This document shows, piece by piece, positions 32,322-44,248 of a stretch of DNA of 64,000 nt. This stretch comes from Gliomastix tumulicola (Eukaryota; Ascomycota; Sordariomycetes; Hypocreales; Bionectriaceae): contig BCHX01000009.1 of NCBI GenBank assembly GCA_001599755.1, forward strand, positions 372,001 to 436,000, written 5' to 3'. Position 1 is the stretch's first letter. Each line of letters starts with the position of its first letter. Under the pieces are notes generated by a model. It was not told the origin of the DNA and ran no database searches. It saw only the letters and a list, made by a program, of their open reading frames with translations. The position numbers were made by a program, and so were the translations under genes.

Positions 32322-34128
32322 TTAATCATAGAACCCCAGAATCTCCCCGACAACACTGCGATAGAGGCCGTCCGGGTCGAAGTCCTTGCGAACCTTGTTG
32401 AAGCGAGCGAGATACTAGATGGCATGATCAGCTATGCTCCCTTGGTTTGGCATTCGCGTGCACACTTACATCAGGGTCAAGATTCTGGACCGATCGCTTC
32501 AGGGTGTCGCGAGTGTTCTTTGTCCAATGGGGCCGGCAGACAAATTCGTCGACGAGTGTGTTTGCGAGGTTGATATCTTGCAACGGGCGTCTAGGTCAGC
32601 CATCAATCTTAGGACGAGGTGATTGACGCAACTTACAAAACTCTTCGTTGTATCGCTTCTGGTCGCCGAAGGATGGTCTGTACGTCGGGAAGTCGAACAT
32701 GATGGCCCCTGCAAATATCAGTCCCCAGCTCTCACCGTCCACGACACAGCTGACTCACCTTGACTCCAGTCCTCCCCGTCTGCCGTGCCCGTCGTCACCT
32801 GTCCCAGGAAGTCGAAGTGCGCCTTGGCGAACTTGATGTTGATCCCGCTCCTGTACGTCGCGCTCATGATCCTGCCCTTCTTGGCCTCCGCGTCAAACAG
32901 CTCCCGCACCCTCTTCAGCATCTCATTCGCCCTCGTCACCGGGAACGCCAGCTCAAGGGTGTATCCCTTCAAGCCCTCGTCCCACACGGGCTTCTGGTCG
33001 GGATACAGGCCGCCGATGAGCACGTCGTAGCTGTACCCGGTCACGGGCCACTCCGTGATGGGCTCGTTGGTGGTCTTCTCGCGGAAGTTGGGGCTGGACC
33101 ACTGCGAGAAGAAGATCTCCTCCATCAGCCAGTTGGAGGTGGGCAGGATCTTGCCCGAGTCGAGGAGGGTGCGGGCGGTGACGGCTTCGAGGTGGGAGAC
33201 GGAGAAGGTGGACTGGAAGCCCTCTTGGGAGGACTCGTTCACGGGGACGTTTTCGTAGTAGCGCCAGTGGAACTTCTTCTTGTACGGCCACCACTGCTCG
33301 GTGTCAGTCTGTGCTGCTGGAATGAAGAAGGAGGAAAGCGCCGGGAGAGAGAGACGTACCCAGAGGTTAGCTGTCTCCCAGGGAGAGATGAGGCCGGCGA
33401 CGTCACCATTTAGAACCTCATCCTCCTCCAGCGTCTCTTGGTAGGCCACCACTTTGGTCTCGGGATATACGGCAAGCTTCAGACGCGTGATGATGCCCAG
33501 CAGGCCCAGGGACGTCGATGCTGCAAGCCATTCCTCGTTCGACTCGTCCTTTTCGATGTGCCGGATCTCGCCGGAGCCGTCGATGAGCTCCAGAGCGCGA
33601 ACACCACCTACGACAACGGCATCGCTCTTGAGAGAGGTTCGATGGGCGCCCATGGCGACGCAGCCGCCGATGCTGATGTTCCAGTTCACGAGACCCGTTC
33701 CGATATTCGCACCGCGTTCATGCAGCCATTCGGACAGTCTGTACAGTGTCATCAGCACTTACACGTCCACGCTTTACGATGGATGATAAAACTGACTGGA
33801 AGAACGTCACGCCGCTTTCAATCCAGACCTCCCCGGCCTCGATATCAAAGTCCCAAATGTCATTCAGGTACTCGGTCCGTATAATCACAGTCTCATCGTC
33901 CGAGCACATCGTGTCGTACCACATGTGCCCTTTCGCCGAAGCCCGCACCTGCAGGCCGCGGGCCTTTGCATCCTGCACGAGGGAGATGGCATGGTCGACG
34001 CTGGTAGCGTTGTGCACCTCGACAACGTTGTGGCAGCTTGGAGAGCCCTCGCCGTCGAAGGTATAATATTCAGAGCCTGCGAGCGCGCGAGGGAGGAGCG
34101 AGAGGAGGGACAGGAGCAGTGGAAACAT
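32322..34128 (-). CDS. Secreted FAD-binding (PCMH/BBE-type) oxidoreductase
   Basis: Several exons encode about 470 aa. MFPLLLSLLSLLPRALAG is a signal peptide. The FAD-binding PCMH domain follows: VRASAKGHMWYDTMC, in which the His of KGHMW fits the flavin-attachment region, then GLVNWNISIGGCVAMGAHRTSL. The C-terminal part resembles D-arabinono-1,4-lactone or alcohol-oxidase-like proteins (FNKVRKDFDPDGLYR) and ends GEILGFYD. Such enzymes oxidise sugars, lactones or secondary metabolites with O2 and release H2O2. Introns lie near 33785-33737, 32757-32710, 32636-32590 and 32467-32418. A further in-frame 51-nt intron is possible at about 33357-33307. A TATA-like GGTATAAG lies about 90 nt upstream. 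Confidence 0.85.
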
Positions 34129-34914
34129 GGCTACTTTAATGCCTAGAGATCGTCGTTTCTGCAGCGCACTTCACGACACTCGAAATACGTTTCGTTTCAA
34201 AGCTGTGACTCAGTCACTCTTATACCATCACAATCACAGGTACGACCGGAGAGGCGCCGGTGCCACATCCGCATAAACAACTGCCGCCAGCGCATGACAT
34301 CGCCAAAGTCACATACATCCATGTCCTCACCGTAGTATCCATTAGCTCTGCTATTAAGACAGGGGAACGGGCCATTAACTAAGTCCTTGTTGGCAGGTTT
34401 TCGGCGCATGTGATGATGATCCATCGCCGTTTGGAGCTTCCTTGCCGGGGGAAGTGCCCGGGTCAACCCCTGACGATGAAAGAGGAGAAGGTCGCAATCG
34501 GTTTGGGGAATGCCTGCACCCCAGAGTCTGCCATCGCCAAGGGTGTTCTGTGTGGGGAGTGACGCTATGTGCCTTGGGGCAGGTCACCTTCGTGGACAAA
34601 TCGCCGAAGAGAGATACGGTCACAGTAGGATTGATGGGCTCCTTGTCCGATGAGACCTTGACGTTGGAGTAACATTGGCCTCGCTCTGCACTACGTCAGG
34701 TGCATGCACGCCAATGGTCCTGGTTAGGCGATCTTTCAGTTTCGCCAACTCATCGATAAGTTTCTCACGCGGTGTATTCTACCCATGATGCCCTCAGAAC
34801 CGTGTACTAGCAAATCTGTGGCAACGAAGTCAGTTCAACATCAGCCTGCAAGTACGCACTCGAGACTTACGGAGATCGTGTCCTCCCAGCCGCTCTCGTA
34901 ACTTTTATGCCGTC
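34129..34914. other. Intergenic region upstream of FAD oxidase
   Basis: About 0.8 kb, holding the FAD oxidase promoter and the 3' flank of the dehydrogenase pseudogene. Short open frames have no recognisable content. Confidence 0.5.
34218..34225 (-). promoter_or_regulatory. TATA box of the FAD oxidase gene
   Basis: GGTATAAG on the - strand lies about 90 nt before the ATG at 34128. Confidence 0.45.
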
Positions 34915-35774
34915 TTACTGCTTGGTCTCATACTCAGGGTGTCCGTTCTGGGGAAAGCGGAAGACAACCTTGGTCTCAAGCTTCTTCTCGAACCTCTTAT
35001 ACCTAATTGGTGCGTTCTTGATGCTCATCACAGTCGGAGCCAAGGAGTCGAATCTCGCCAGGCCGCTCTTAGTATGCTTGTATAGACGAGGCAGTGTCTC
35101 ATACAAATGGACGCCGACTGATCCCATGCTGGTGGTGAACGCCTTCATAATAGCCTGCGGAAATGCCACGAGAAAGTCCTTATCCTTGCTGTCGCCATTA
35201 AGAACACCCTCAGACCTTGATAGATGCAATTCCCCCCCGGAGAGAGAAATATCGCCCTCTACAGAGGCGACACAAGTAGACTCCTGAATGACATAGCTTT
35301 GCTCTAGCTTTCGTCTAGTTCATACAGGCTTGTCCGACGCGGTCCATCAGGGATCGATTAGGGCAAGTTCATCAGCTCCTACCTTGACATCCACGAAGAT
35401 CTCCACAGTCAGGATTGATTCTAATACAACAAGGCTGTCTCGGCCGTCTTATCAACAGCAGAATAGCCAAGGTCTGGTGCACCCGGGATCAAAACGCGAT
35501 CGCCCACCTGGAACTGCTCTGTCGCAACATCAACGGCAACGACTGTACCAACAGCCTCGTGGCCAAGTGGCCGTGGCGGAGTTGCGCTCCCAAGAACGCC
35601 GTGATAGACATGAAGGTCACTACTGCATATGGCAGCGGTTGTCACGGGGACGATGGCGTCCTCGGGCAGCTTGATCGTGGGACGAGGCACCTCACGCACT
35701 GCAATCTCGAAGGGCTTGCCCTCCCACACGACAGCGCGCATGGTTTCTTTTGCCCTGTGATGGTTGCCAGACAT
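34915..35774 (-). pseudogene. Zinc-type alcohol dehydrogenase (MDR) pseudogene with central deletion
   Basis: The 5' part (35774-35421) encodes 117 residues of a GroES-like MDR N-terminus: MRAVVWEGKPFEIAVREVPRP, TTAAICSSDLHVYHG (catalytic-zinc Cys retained), LGHEAVGTVVAV and VGDRVLIPG. The frame then ends. About 190 nt later, 35229-34915 encodes a segment that looks like an MDR C-terminus, ending YKRFEKKLETKVVFRFP. The entire Rossmann nucleotide-binding part (about 170 residues) is missing, and no intron model joins the two parts into a normal enzyme. It is therefore a decayed gene. The N-terminal part could still be transcribed. Confidence 0.7.
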
Positions 35775-36734
35775 GTTGTTCTCTAATCTAAGGAGCTAGG
35801 AATAGAGGGATGATTGATTAGAGACTATTGGCGACCAAGTCTCGAATCAGACATTACCGAGCTCCTCTTACACCTGTTTTCTCTCTTCGCCCTTTCTGTG
35901 CCGCAGAAGCTGCGCCAAGGTCATCTGCCCCGACCCAGAAGCCTCTGGAGGACATTGGTCTCTCTGCTGACAGGTAAGGTAAGCTGACTGAAGCTATCTG
36001 CTGATGAACTCACAGGGGAGTCCGTCCAATGGTAACCGTCTACGGGTGCTCATCCAAGGCTACCCGCACGAGCCCACGACACATGATATGATATTCCCCT
36101 ACGCACCCATAACTTCATGCAAGTAGGTAGTCGTTCCCGTTCTCGCTCTCGTTCTCTCAAAGCTTTTGTAAACCTAAAGCCAAGAGCTAGGATGTCAGCT
36201 CTTCCAATCCTCTAAGATCCGCCTACCAAAGGACCTTCGCAAAAATACCAATATAGTCAGCTTGCGGTGCAGCCTTCCGCACCGTCTCAACAACATTCAC
36301 GCTCAACCCATCGCCTCTCAAATTTTATGAAGCGATCCAATGGATCGAGGGTTTCAGCTCTCTCGCGGAATACGACCGCGTCTTCATGCGGGGAAGCCAC
36401 GGCGTTGCCACTCCCACTCGGCCGAAACCCGATCACCAGCCACGAATGGTGTCATTCAGCTCTGTTCCCCTTCCAGAGCATTCTAACCGAGGGATCGTGC
36501 AGCTGGTTCCCCGCATCAACACGACATCGACACGTCACGATGGCTACTAATGCGGGAACCCCGAAGTCGCTGTGGCTGGCTGACATGTCTTGGCAGGGTA
36601 GCTTTGCATTGCACAAGGGGCGGGCAGATCGAGGTATAAAAGGGTCGGGAGCTGTTGGGCTGTTCGTGTCCTGCCCTCTCACATACTGCCAATCATCTAG
36701 GTCCCAATCCAAGTACACGGAGTGACCACGCAAG
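35775..36734. other. Intergenic region upstream of beta-lactamase-like gene
   Basis: About 1 kb. It holds the divergent promoter of the dehydrogenase pseudogene and the hydrolase. Apart from a TATAAAAG at 36635 no feature was recognised. Confidence 0.5.
36635..36642 (+). promoter_or_regulatory. TATA box of the beta-lactamase-like gene
   Basis: TATAAAAG lies about 100 nt before the ATG at 36735. Confidence 0.55.
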
Positions 36735-38098
36735 ATGAGCTTCGCCAACGCAGAGGCCGCGTCCCAGCAGCTCCAGTCCATCCTCTCCTCCGTCACACAG
36801 GATGAATCCACCTCCGTCCCGGGTCTGAGCTTCGTCGTCGTCTCCAAGGACGGCTCCACGCTCTTCCAGCACAGCGCGGGCACCCGCGGCGTCGGCACGT
36901 CCGAAGCCCTCACCGACGACAGCGTCTTCTGGATCGCCTCGTGCACCAAGGCCGTCGCGACCATCGCCGTCCTGCAGGTCGTCGAGAAGGGCCTCCTCTC
37001 CCTCGACGACAGCGAGCAGCTCGAGGGTCTGCTGCCGGAGCTGAAGGAGCTGACGGTGCTCAAGGCGGACGGCACGACGGAGCCGAAGAAGAAGGGCATC
37101 ACGCTGCGCCAGCTGCTCACGCACACGGCCGGGTTTGGATATGCGTTCTTCAATGAGCGGCTGAGGGACTGGGGCCTTCCTACGGGGATTAATGAGTTCT
37201 CGGGCGACTTCGAGGACATCAAGCAGCCGCTGCTGTTCCAGCCGGGCGAGGGCTGGGAGTATGGAGTACGTGTCGAGAGATGGATGACCTGATGATCTAA
37301 CATAGAAATGAGATTTGCTGACGCTGGAGCCAGGTGAATATCGACTGGGCTGGTCTCGCTCTCGAGCGTGCCACAAAGACGCGTCTGAATGACTACCTGC
37401 ACAAGAACATCTTCGAGCCCCTCGGCCTCAAGAACATCAGCATGACTCCGACGCAGTCCATGAAGGATCGTCTCGTGCACTTGCACCAGCGAGATGCCGA
37501 CGGGAAGCTCTCGCGCAGAGACCATCTCCATCGACGGGCACTGACCGTTGAGAGCCAGGAGGCCAAGGACCTGCTCTTCCACAGCGCCGGCGCAGGACTC
37601 TTCGCCACTCCCTCTGATTACGGCCGTACGTTGACTACCCTACCTCTCCTTCATTCCCTCCCTGGCACACAGACACTGACACTCCCAGGAATCATCTCCG
37701 TCCTCCTCAACGACGGCACATGCCCCGTCACAGGCGCCAAGATCCTCACCAAGGCCACCGTGGATGAGATGTTCACCAACCAGATCCCGCAGTTCCCGGA
37801 CTTCGGCCGCCAGGGCATCCCGGCCTCGAAGCCTCTGCTCACGAACCCGATCCCGGAGATCTATCCCAACGGCGGCGCGCCGCAGGGCTGGGGACTGAGC
37901 TTCATGCTGACTGGAGGCGCGACGGGCCGGTCCGATGGCACGGGCTGGTGGGCAGGACTGTCGAATCTGTACTGGTGGGCGGATCGGGAGAAGGGAGTGG
38001 GAGGGATCTTGGCTTCGCAGGTGCTGCCGTTTGCCGATCTGAAGGTTCTGGGGACCTGGGTCACGCTGGAGAAGGCTGTCTACGACTCTCTGGCATGA
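36735..38098 (+). CDS. Class C beta-lactamase-like serine hydrolase/transesterase
   Basis: Three exons (36735-37265, 37334-37625, 37689-38098) give 410 aa, normal for the family. Catalytic SxxK is SCTK (about residue 75) in FWIASCTKAVATIAVLQ. The Tyr motif is EYGVNIDW, assembled across the first intron. LRQLLTHTAGFGY is a conserved substrate-pocket segment. There is no signal peptide, so it is cytosolic. Fungal members include esterases and acyltransferases such as LovD-type proteins of secondary metabolism, but no biosynthetic core gene is nearby, so the role is unknown. It is convergent with the AtuA-like gene, with only 33 nt between the stop codons. Confidence 0.9.
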
Positions 38099-38131
38099 GG
38101 AACTGGGTGTTTCTTCCACTGGTAGATAACG

Positions 38132-40218
38132 TTACAACTTGGCTGTCTCTCCGAGAAACTTGACAGGAATGTCCACGTGCCGTGCCCTGATGAACTCGGC
38201 GAATCCCTTGCCCAGGGAATCCAGCAGCCTCGAACTGCTCACTCCCCTCCCCAGCAGGCCGTAGACCACAAAGTGCACCGCCTTGATGTTGGGAAACTCG
38301 ACCCTCTCGATGAAGAAATCGTCTCTCCAGTCACGCCCCATGAGCTGTCGCAGCCTGTCCCGGGTCATGAAGGATCTCAACCACTCCCACTGCTCGGTAG
38401 TCCGGACAAAGATACCCAAGTTGACGTTGGCGCCCTTGTCACCGGAGCGCGCGAGGGCAATGTCCCCAAGAGGCCGACGGGTTGTAGCACCGAAGGAGGA
38501 GAGAGTCCGAGGCGAGGACGGGTCGTAGTTTGCTCGCGGCTGCAGAGGCTCAGTCTTCCTCGGAGGACCGACGACAGTGCGACGCCAGGATGCGTCTTGA
38601 AGGATGGAGACAGACTCCTCGATCTCGGACTGTGAGACGAGAGCCGGATAGTACGCCACGAAGGGCTTGGGAATCAGCGTGCGGAAATCCAACGAGCAAT
38701 GCATCCCTTGAGACAGTCAGTCAGCTCTACCTCTTCCCCCATCAATGGGATAGATAATACGCACCCGGAAAGTGAGACATGAACGTGTGGTTCCACGCCG
38801 CAGCGACCTTCCTCACGCTCTCCTCCCGCCTCCCCTGCGCAAAGATACGCATGTACGTCGTCGACGCCAGCTGGGAATCCGGATCCTCCATCGGTACGCC
38901 CACACGCTGGAAGTCGAGCACGTCCAGCTCATCCAGCGCCCGCCACGACCGCAGCTTCTCCTTGATCTGCGCCTCCTGGACGTCCCACTTGTGCGGCGTT
39001 GCGTAGCCTGAGGCGTTGATCAGGATCTCGCTCTGGAAGCCGGCGCGGTAGAAGACGGCGAGTTTTGTCGTTGGCGGTGGGGGATATCCTCTCACGCCTG
39101 AGACAGAGATGCGGTTCGGCGAGGATGTGCTGCAGACAGCGACACGTGAGATATCGGCCTTGACGTCGCTGTTGAGGTAGAGGTCGCCCTGCAGCTCGTA
39201 CAGCAGTTGACATTTCACGGTGTCTTCAGTGACGAAGCCGCCCAAGGCATCATGCTTGGTGACAACGACGCCGCCGTCCGAGGCAATCTCAGCAATAGGA
39301 CAGCCAATATCGATGAAGTCACTGACGGGCCGTTCATGTGCGCCCGCGAAGTTGCCGCCCGTGACGTACGTCGAGCACTCGATCAGATGGCCTCCCACAA
39401 GCGCAGCCGCGAGCTCGTCGTAGTCTGTCTCCTGCCAGTTGTGCCACCAGGCGGCAGCGGCCATGACAGGTGAGGCATCTGCCACGCGCCCGCAGATGAT
39501 GATGTCGGCGCCGAGATCCAGGCCCTTCTTGATGGCGCGGTAGCCGAGATACGCGTTGGCTGTGACGATGGGCATGTCTTTCTCGGGGCGAAGGACGTCG
39601 AGGGTGGATGGATCCAGCTTGACGGACGGATTGGGGGAGTCGAGGTGCGGCAGGGCGTTGGAGGCGAGGAGCGTGTGTATCTTGGGCATGAGATCGTCTC
39701 CCTCGACGATGGCCACGCGCAGATTGAACCTCTTGGATTGGATCTTGGACACGGGTCAATATGATATGATTCGACATCGATCATCATGAGAGGCAGGCCT
39801 ACCAGCTTGTCTACTTCAAGGGCGAGTCCCTTGGGATCAAGACCACCGCCGTTGATGATGATTTTGATCCCCTTCTCATTGATGAGATCGAGCGACTGCG
39901 ATATCCCATCGAGTGCACTCGGGATCCATGCTGGGCGTTTGGCCCTGGCCGGCAGCGTGCTGTCTGCCAAATTGGCCTCTAGGCTGCGTCAGACCTAGAT
40001 ATTGCTGCGTCTCAGTGGGCAGGTTCACTCACCAGCGAGGTAGTCGCCCGTAATGACATCGACATGGCCGTACCTGGCCTGGTTGTACATGTGCACGCCC
40101 GGATCAACTGGTTGCTCCTCGTCAGTCTGCTGCTCTCCTCTCGGTCTTGTAGTCACTGCTTCATACCAATTGCGCCGGAGCAGTTGGCGATAGACACTGC
40201 CCTCCGTGGTGCAGCCAT
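38132..40218 (-). CDS. AtuA-like (DUF1446) acyclic terpene utilisation family protein
   Basis: Five exons encode roughly 600 aa. The N-terminus RRAVSIANCSGAI is followed by HVDVITGDYLAEANLA, then GIKIIINGGGLDPKGLA, GADIIICGRVADASPVMAAA, GGHLIECSTYVTGGNF and GCPIAEIASDG. These are core motifs of DUF1446. The C-terminal domain has LGDIALARSGDKGANVNLGIFVR, the hallmark of the AtuA C-terminal region. In Pseudomonas AtuA is needed for growth on acyclic terpenes. Fungal members are widespread and of unproven function, probably in carboxylate or terpenoid breakdown. The 3' end nearly meets the convergent hydrolase gene. Confidence 0.88.
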
Positions 40219-40609
40219 TTTCACGATTCGATTATGTCGGGAATTGGGAATGGCGAGTCTGCTCTTCACTGTCGTACTGTACCGCTATAAATACATCTCC
40301 AATACCCCAACTTCGCCGGCAATATGTCCATGGTATCAGTCAGTGATCTCCAGGCGGGGTCGAGACGAGCCTCGGCATTCCCTCCAGTGCTCCCTCTGCC
40401 TGTCCTTTTATGTCCCGGCCACGATTGTCATACGCAAATGGGAACAAGCTCATGCATAAAGGAAGAGTCGTGTGTGTGTGTATTCATGCTAATTAGTCGT
40501 CAAATCCTTTGCCTCCCCATACAATCCAGCATCCGCACAACAGGGATAGTCAATCTGGTATCAATCTGGTATCAATCTGGTATCAATCTGTCTACGCAGC
40601 CATCATCAT
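40219..40609. other. Intergenic region with 11-bp tandem repeat
   Basis: 391 nt between the AtuA start and the phosphatase stop codon. It carries a short tandem repeat and the AtuA promoter. No gene seen. Confidence 0.55.
40551..40590. repeat. 11-bp tandem repeat, 3.6 copies
   Basis: The unit CAATCTGGTAT occurs three times head-to-tail plus a partial fourth copy, just downstream of the phosphatase stop codon (- strand gene), in its 3' untranslated region. Confidence 0.95.
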
Positions 40610-42149
40610 CTACGCGCTGCTGCCACCGGCACTGCCAACGCTGCGCTTCTCGGCCTGCTGAGTCGCCGGCACCGCCTCGACCGAGCCCTGCTTCTTCTTA
40701 CTCCTCATGAGAAGGAACGCCGCGCCACCAACGATACCCACGACAGCGAGCGTCACAACCGCACCGATGACACCAGCAACGGCGTTGGAGATGCCACCGC
40801 CACCGCTCTTCTTGTTCTCGTTCTCGTTCTCGCTTCCAGACGCCTCGTTCTCGTCGTCATACGCAGCGCAGAAGTCAACCTTGGCAGAGCACACGTCACA
40901 CCACGTCCCGACATCCGAGATGGCGATGTTGTCCATCTCCTTCCGGAAGTCCGCATACGAGAGGACCTCCTGATCCTGTCCGAACAGCGGGTAGGCCGTC
41001 AGATCGCTGTCGGTCCCGTTCTTGAACAGCCAGCGCACGCGCAGGTCCGCCTCGGCAGGGAACGAGTCGCCGCCGCCCTCGCTGAAGAGCTCAAACGCCA
41101 TGGTGGACGCGTAGCCCGGCAGGCCGGTGAAGTTGGCGGACCGATCCGCGAGCCCCGTGAGGCCGAAGAAGGCGAGGAAGGTGTCGTAGCTGCCCGCGAG
41201 CAGGGAGAACTTGAGCTTGCCGCTCGTGGCGACGGTCTGGTTCAGCTGGGCGAGGACGGCACCGGAGAGGGTCCTGGCACCGACGGCGCGCGCGGGCTGC
41301 GAGGCGTTGTAGTTGAGGCCGAACTCCTGCGAGTCGGCGAGGGTGCGCAGGCGCGCGAGGTCGTCCTCGGAGACGTCGACGGCGTTGGAGGATGCGTTGT
41401 GGATGCGCGCGACGTTGATGAGGTCGAAGATGGTGTAGGCGTTGGCGTAGTTCATGTCCTCCTGCGTCAGGTCGTAGACGCCCTTGAGCTGGTCCCAGAA
41501 CTGCGCGTAGAAGTCGCGCGTCTCGTCGACGCGGGCGGCAAAGACGTCGCTGTCCTCGAACGACGCCGACGCCGTCTTGTAGGCCGGGCAGCTGTCGTCG
41601 CCCTTGATCCAGATGGTGTTCTCGGACTCGTCGCCGACGCCGTTGAGGAAGACGTACTGGTAGCCGTCGAGCGGCGCCGTGCTGTTGGTGTCGTCGTTGA
41701 GCGTCGTCGTCGCGAGCTCCGGCGCGACGTCCTTGAGCGGCGGGTAGAGGCCCTGCAGGAACGCCGTGGCCGTGTTGGAGAGGATGCCCTGGTTGGGCGC
41801 GCTGGCCCAGACCTGCGACTTGACGTACGCGTCCGGGGAGATGCCCAGGATCTGGTGCGAGGAGGAGGCGTCGAGGTAGCGGTCGCGGTAGGTGCCGCCG
41901 ACGGCGAAGTTCTGCGAGGCGCCGAGGGGCGTAAGGGCCTGCGCCCCGTAGTGCTTGGTGGTGCCTTGCCGATGTGTCAGTGTGATGCTATAATACAGAA
42001 GAGAAGGGGACTAGCGACGGTAAGACAGTCAAGGAGAGAGGGCACTCACGGTCACCGTGGCGGGAGAAGACGACGATGCCGTGGACAGTCTCGGCGACGG
42101 CGCCTCCAATGAGGAGCGAGCTGGCGATGAGGGCGTTCATCATGGTCAT
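40610..42149 (-). CDS. Membrane-anchored histidine acid phosphatase (clade 2)
   Basis: Two exons (42149-42050, 41964-40610) give 484 aa. A signal peptide (MNALIASSLLIGGAVA) precedes the RHG motif VVFSRHGDRTTK, whose first half is in exon 1. Many Asn-x-Ser/Thr sites fit secretion. A C-terminal transmembrane helix (GVIGAVVTLAVVGIVGGAAFLLM) and a basic RSKKK stop-transfer show it is anchored with most of the chain outside. These enzymes hydrolyse phosphomonoesters via a phosphohistidine. The second motif, usually HD, reads GSYDTFLAFFG, with Tyr in place of His, so activity may differ. The nearby TATA box GTATAAAG lies about 135-140 nt upstream. Three closely spaced in-frame ATGs make the exact start uncertain by six to nine nt. 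Confidence 0.85.
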
Positions 42150-42284
42150 GGAGGATGGTCACACTCTAGAGACACTTGAGTACAGGATATCAATGAGATC
42201 GGTCAAGTCACACTGTAGCAACACCGGGCTTGATAGACAGCAGCCAAGAGAAAAATGAACCGCCACAAGGGTTCCCAGCCAGCT

Positions 42285-42292
42285 CTTTATAC
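42285..42292 (-). promoter_or_regulatory. TATA box of the histidine phosphatase gene
   Basis: GTATAAAG on the - strand lies about 140 nt before the ATG at 42149. Confidence 0.45.
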
Positions 42293-43510
42293 ACCTCCCT
42301 TATCAATCTGCATCTTATTACTCTGCCCTCCACCTCGCCGCCCGCCATCCACCTTCAACAGCCAAGGACGACTAAAAGTCTGCAAGACAGACCGGCCAGC
42401 GTGGGTCTTCCTGAGGTCGTCCAATGAAGCTCCAGACCAGCCGCACCGCGCTCCATCTTATCATGCAGGTTGTTCCAAGTGTAGGGCGCAGATGAGGGGT
42501 CTCGGCAACCGGAATAGGGACGATGGGCAGTTCTAGGCACAGAAGATGCGTGAGGCGGGTCGGTGATGGCCGACGCTCCGCAGTGAAGCCGATATGCGGC
42601 ATCGGAACCTGCCTGGCGGCGCTCAGTCTTTACTTCTCCAGCGATGAGGGCTCGAACGAGCCTCAATTCAGGTTGTGTGTAGCTCCAAGACAGTATATCA
42701 AGTGCCAATGGCAAGTCCAGCAGGACACAGCACACAGCACACTCAGCGAAAGCTGGCTGCTCCCGTATTGAAGGGCCAAGAGAAGACCCTGAAAGCAGTG
42801 AAAGGCTCTTCACAATAATAATACTGGCCAAACAATATTACCGTTGTGACCCCGCCTTCCATTGTCTTAGCCTGGAGTGGCGAGCTGTGCCATGCATCTC
42901 CGAGGCTTCTCCGGCTTCTAGCGTCGAGACAATGTCTTGCGGGAAGTTCCTCAATGCAGTAACAGTTCCAGAGCCAGACGCCATGCGATAGCTTGTCTTA
43001 TCATTCGTCTGGTCATTCTGGTTTGTCTTGTCTCAGCTCGTCTCGCATTGGTAGCTGTGTTGCATGTCTGAGCGCGTGCACGTGAGGAGGGACGCCCCGC
43101 GGAAAAGATCCGCGAGATGCTGCATGCTGACTCATCCGCTCAAGACCTACCCTGTAGACATGTCGATGAAGCATCGTGAAACGCGTCTTGTCGTGATGCA
43201 GGATCGGTATTGTGCTGCCCTGCTTACCTATTCACCTCTCGTTGCGGCGAAGATGGACGGACGATCGCCCAGTCGGACAAAGAGCGAAGCGAAATTCCCT
43301 GTTCTCTCATCCAGAGTAACGCCGATGCTATCACGACGGACCAGCTCTGGGCACGAGCGCCCTCGCGTATTTCCTCTCGACAGCAAAACGCCACAGCAGT
43401 CCGTCACCACCGGCGCGGAGCTTAGACATTGTCTACGAGGGGCATAGAGTTAAGTTTCAACACAATATCACGCTTCTTTGCACTTCCGTAGTCGAAATGA
43501 CGCCCGCCCT

Positions 43511-43534
43511 GAATCGCTCGCTGAATCGCTCGCT
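43511..43534. repeat. Direct duplication of a 12-mer
   Basis: GAATCGCTCGCT is present twice head-to-tail, followed by a further CG. It is non-coding. Confidence 0.8.
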
Positions 43535-44239
43535 CGTCGAACGGGACAGAAGTTCCCCATTGTCCCGAGGATGCTGGGTTGATTGGGTAGGTTGCACTCT
43601 CCCCGCGTCGATCAGCGTCTCCAGCCGTTCAAAAAGCCATCTTCCATCATCGGCGCACGAGCTGAGAAAGGAAGCAGCGGAAGACCTCACCTGCAGGCTG
43701 GATGACGTCTCTTGCCAAGCTGGGCATGCGCTTAGATTCATTCATGCAGCCCGTCTACAGGCTCGGATACGCGCTATCGTGACAGTGCTTCAGTGCTTCA
43801 GGGGTGAGATGCCACAATGGCTACAGCGCCTCCAGCCAGCAGACGATGCACTGCTGGGGAGACAACTGGACTGCTACAGGGCTTACCACTAGCCCCCTTA
43901 GTGCAGTGATCGGCACTCAGCAGCCAGGGGACCCCCTCCCCCCTGTTTGACGGCACTTCTGTGAGCCAGTGGCCCCAAAGCGGCAGGTCGCCTGTCCATC
44001 GCCAGCTTATTGCCCAGGGACCGCCATGATCGTCATCCTGGAGCATTGACGATCGTCTGCTCATCATCCAACATTTCGAGCAGGTGCGTGCGCCGTTTCA
44101 CCGTGTGCGTTTGCGTGTGCGTGCCGGATCTCTCCTTTTCGTTTCCTGCCCGCTCGTTGGCTCGCTCTTATCCTTGTTTCACGAAACGAGCAGGGGACGA
44201 TGGGATTGCGACGTCGTACAGTGATGTGGCTGGCCACCA

Positions 44240-44248
44240 CTAAATAAA
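44240..44248 (+). promoter_or_regulatory. TATA-like element of the carboxypeptidase gene
   Basis: CTAAATAAA lies about 130 nt before the ATG at 44377, followed by a CT-rich leader typical of strongly expressed fungal genes. Confidence 0.35.

Noticed and set aside
43064..43447. 127-aa + strand open frame in the large divergent intergenic region
   Set aside because: No domain, signal peptide or expected codon pattern, and no nearby TATA box or splice signals.
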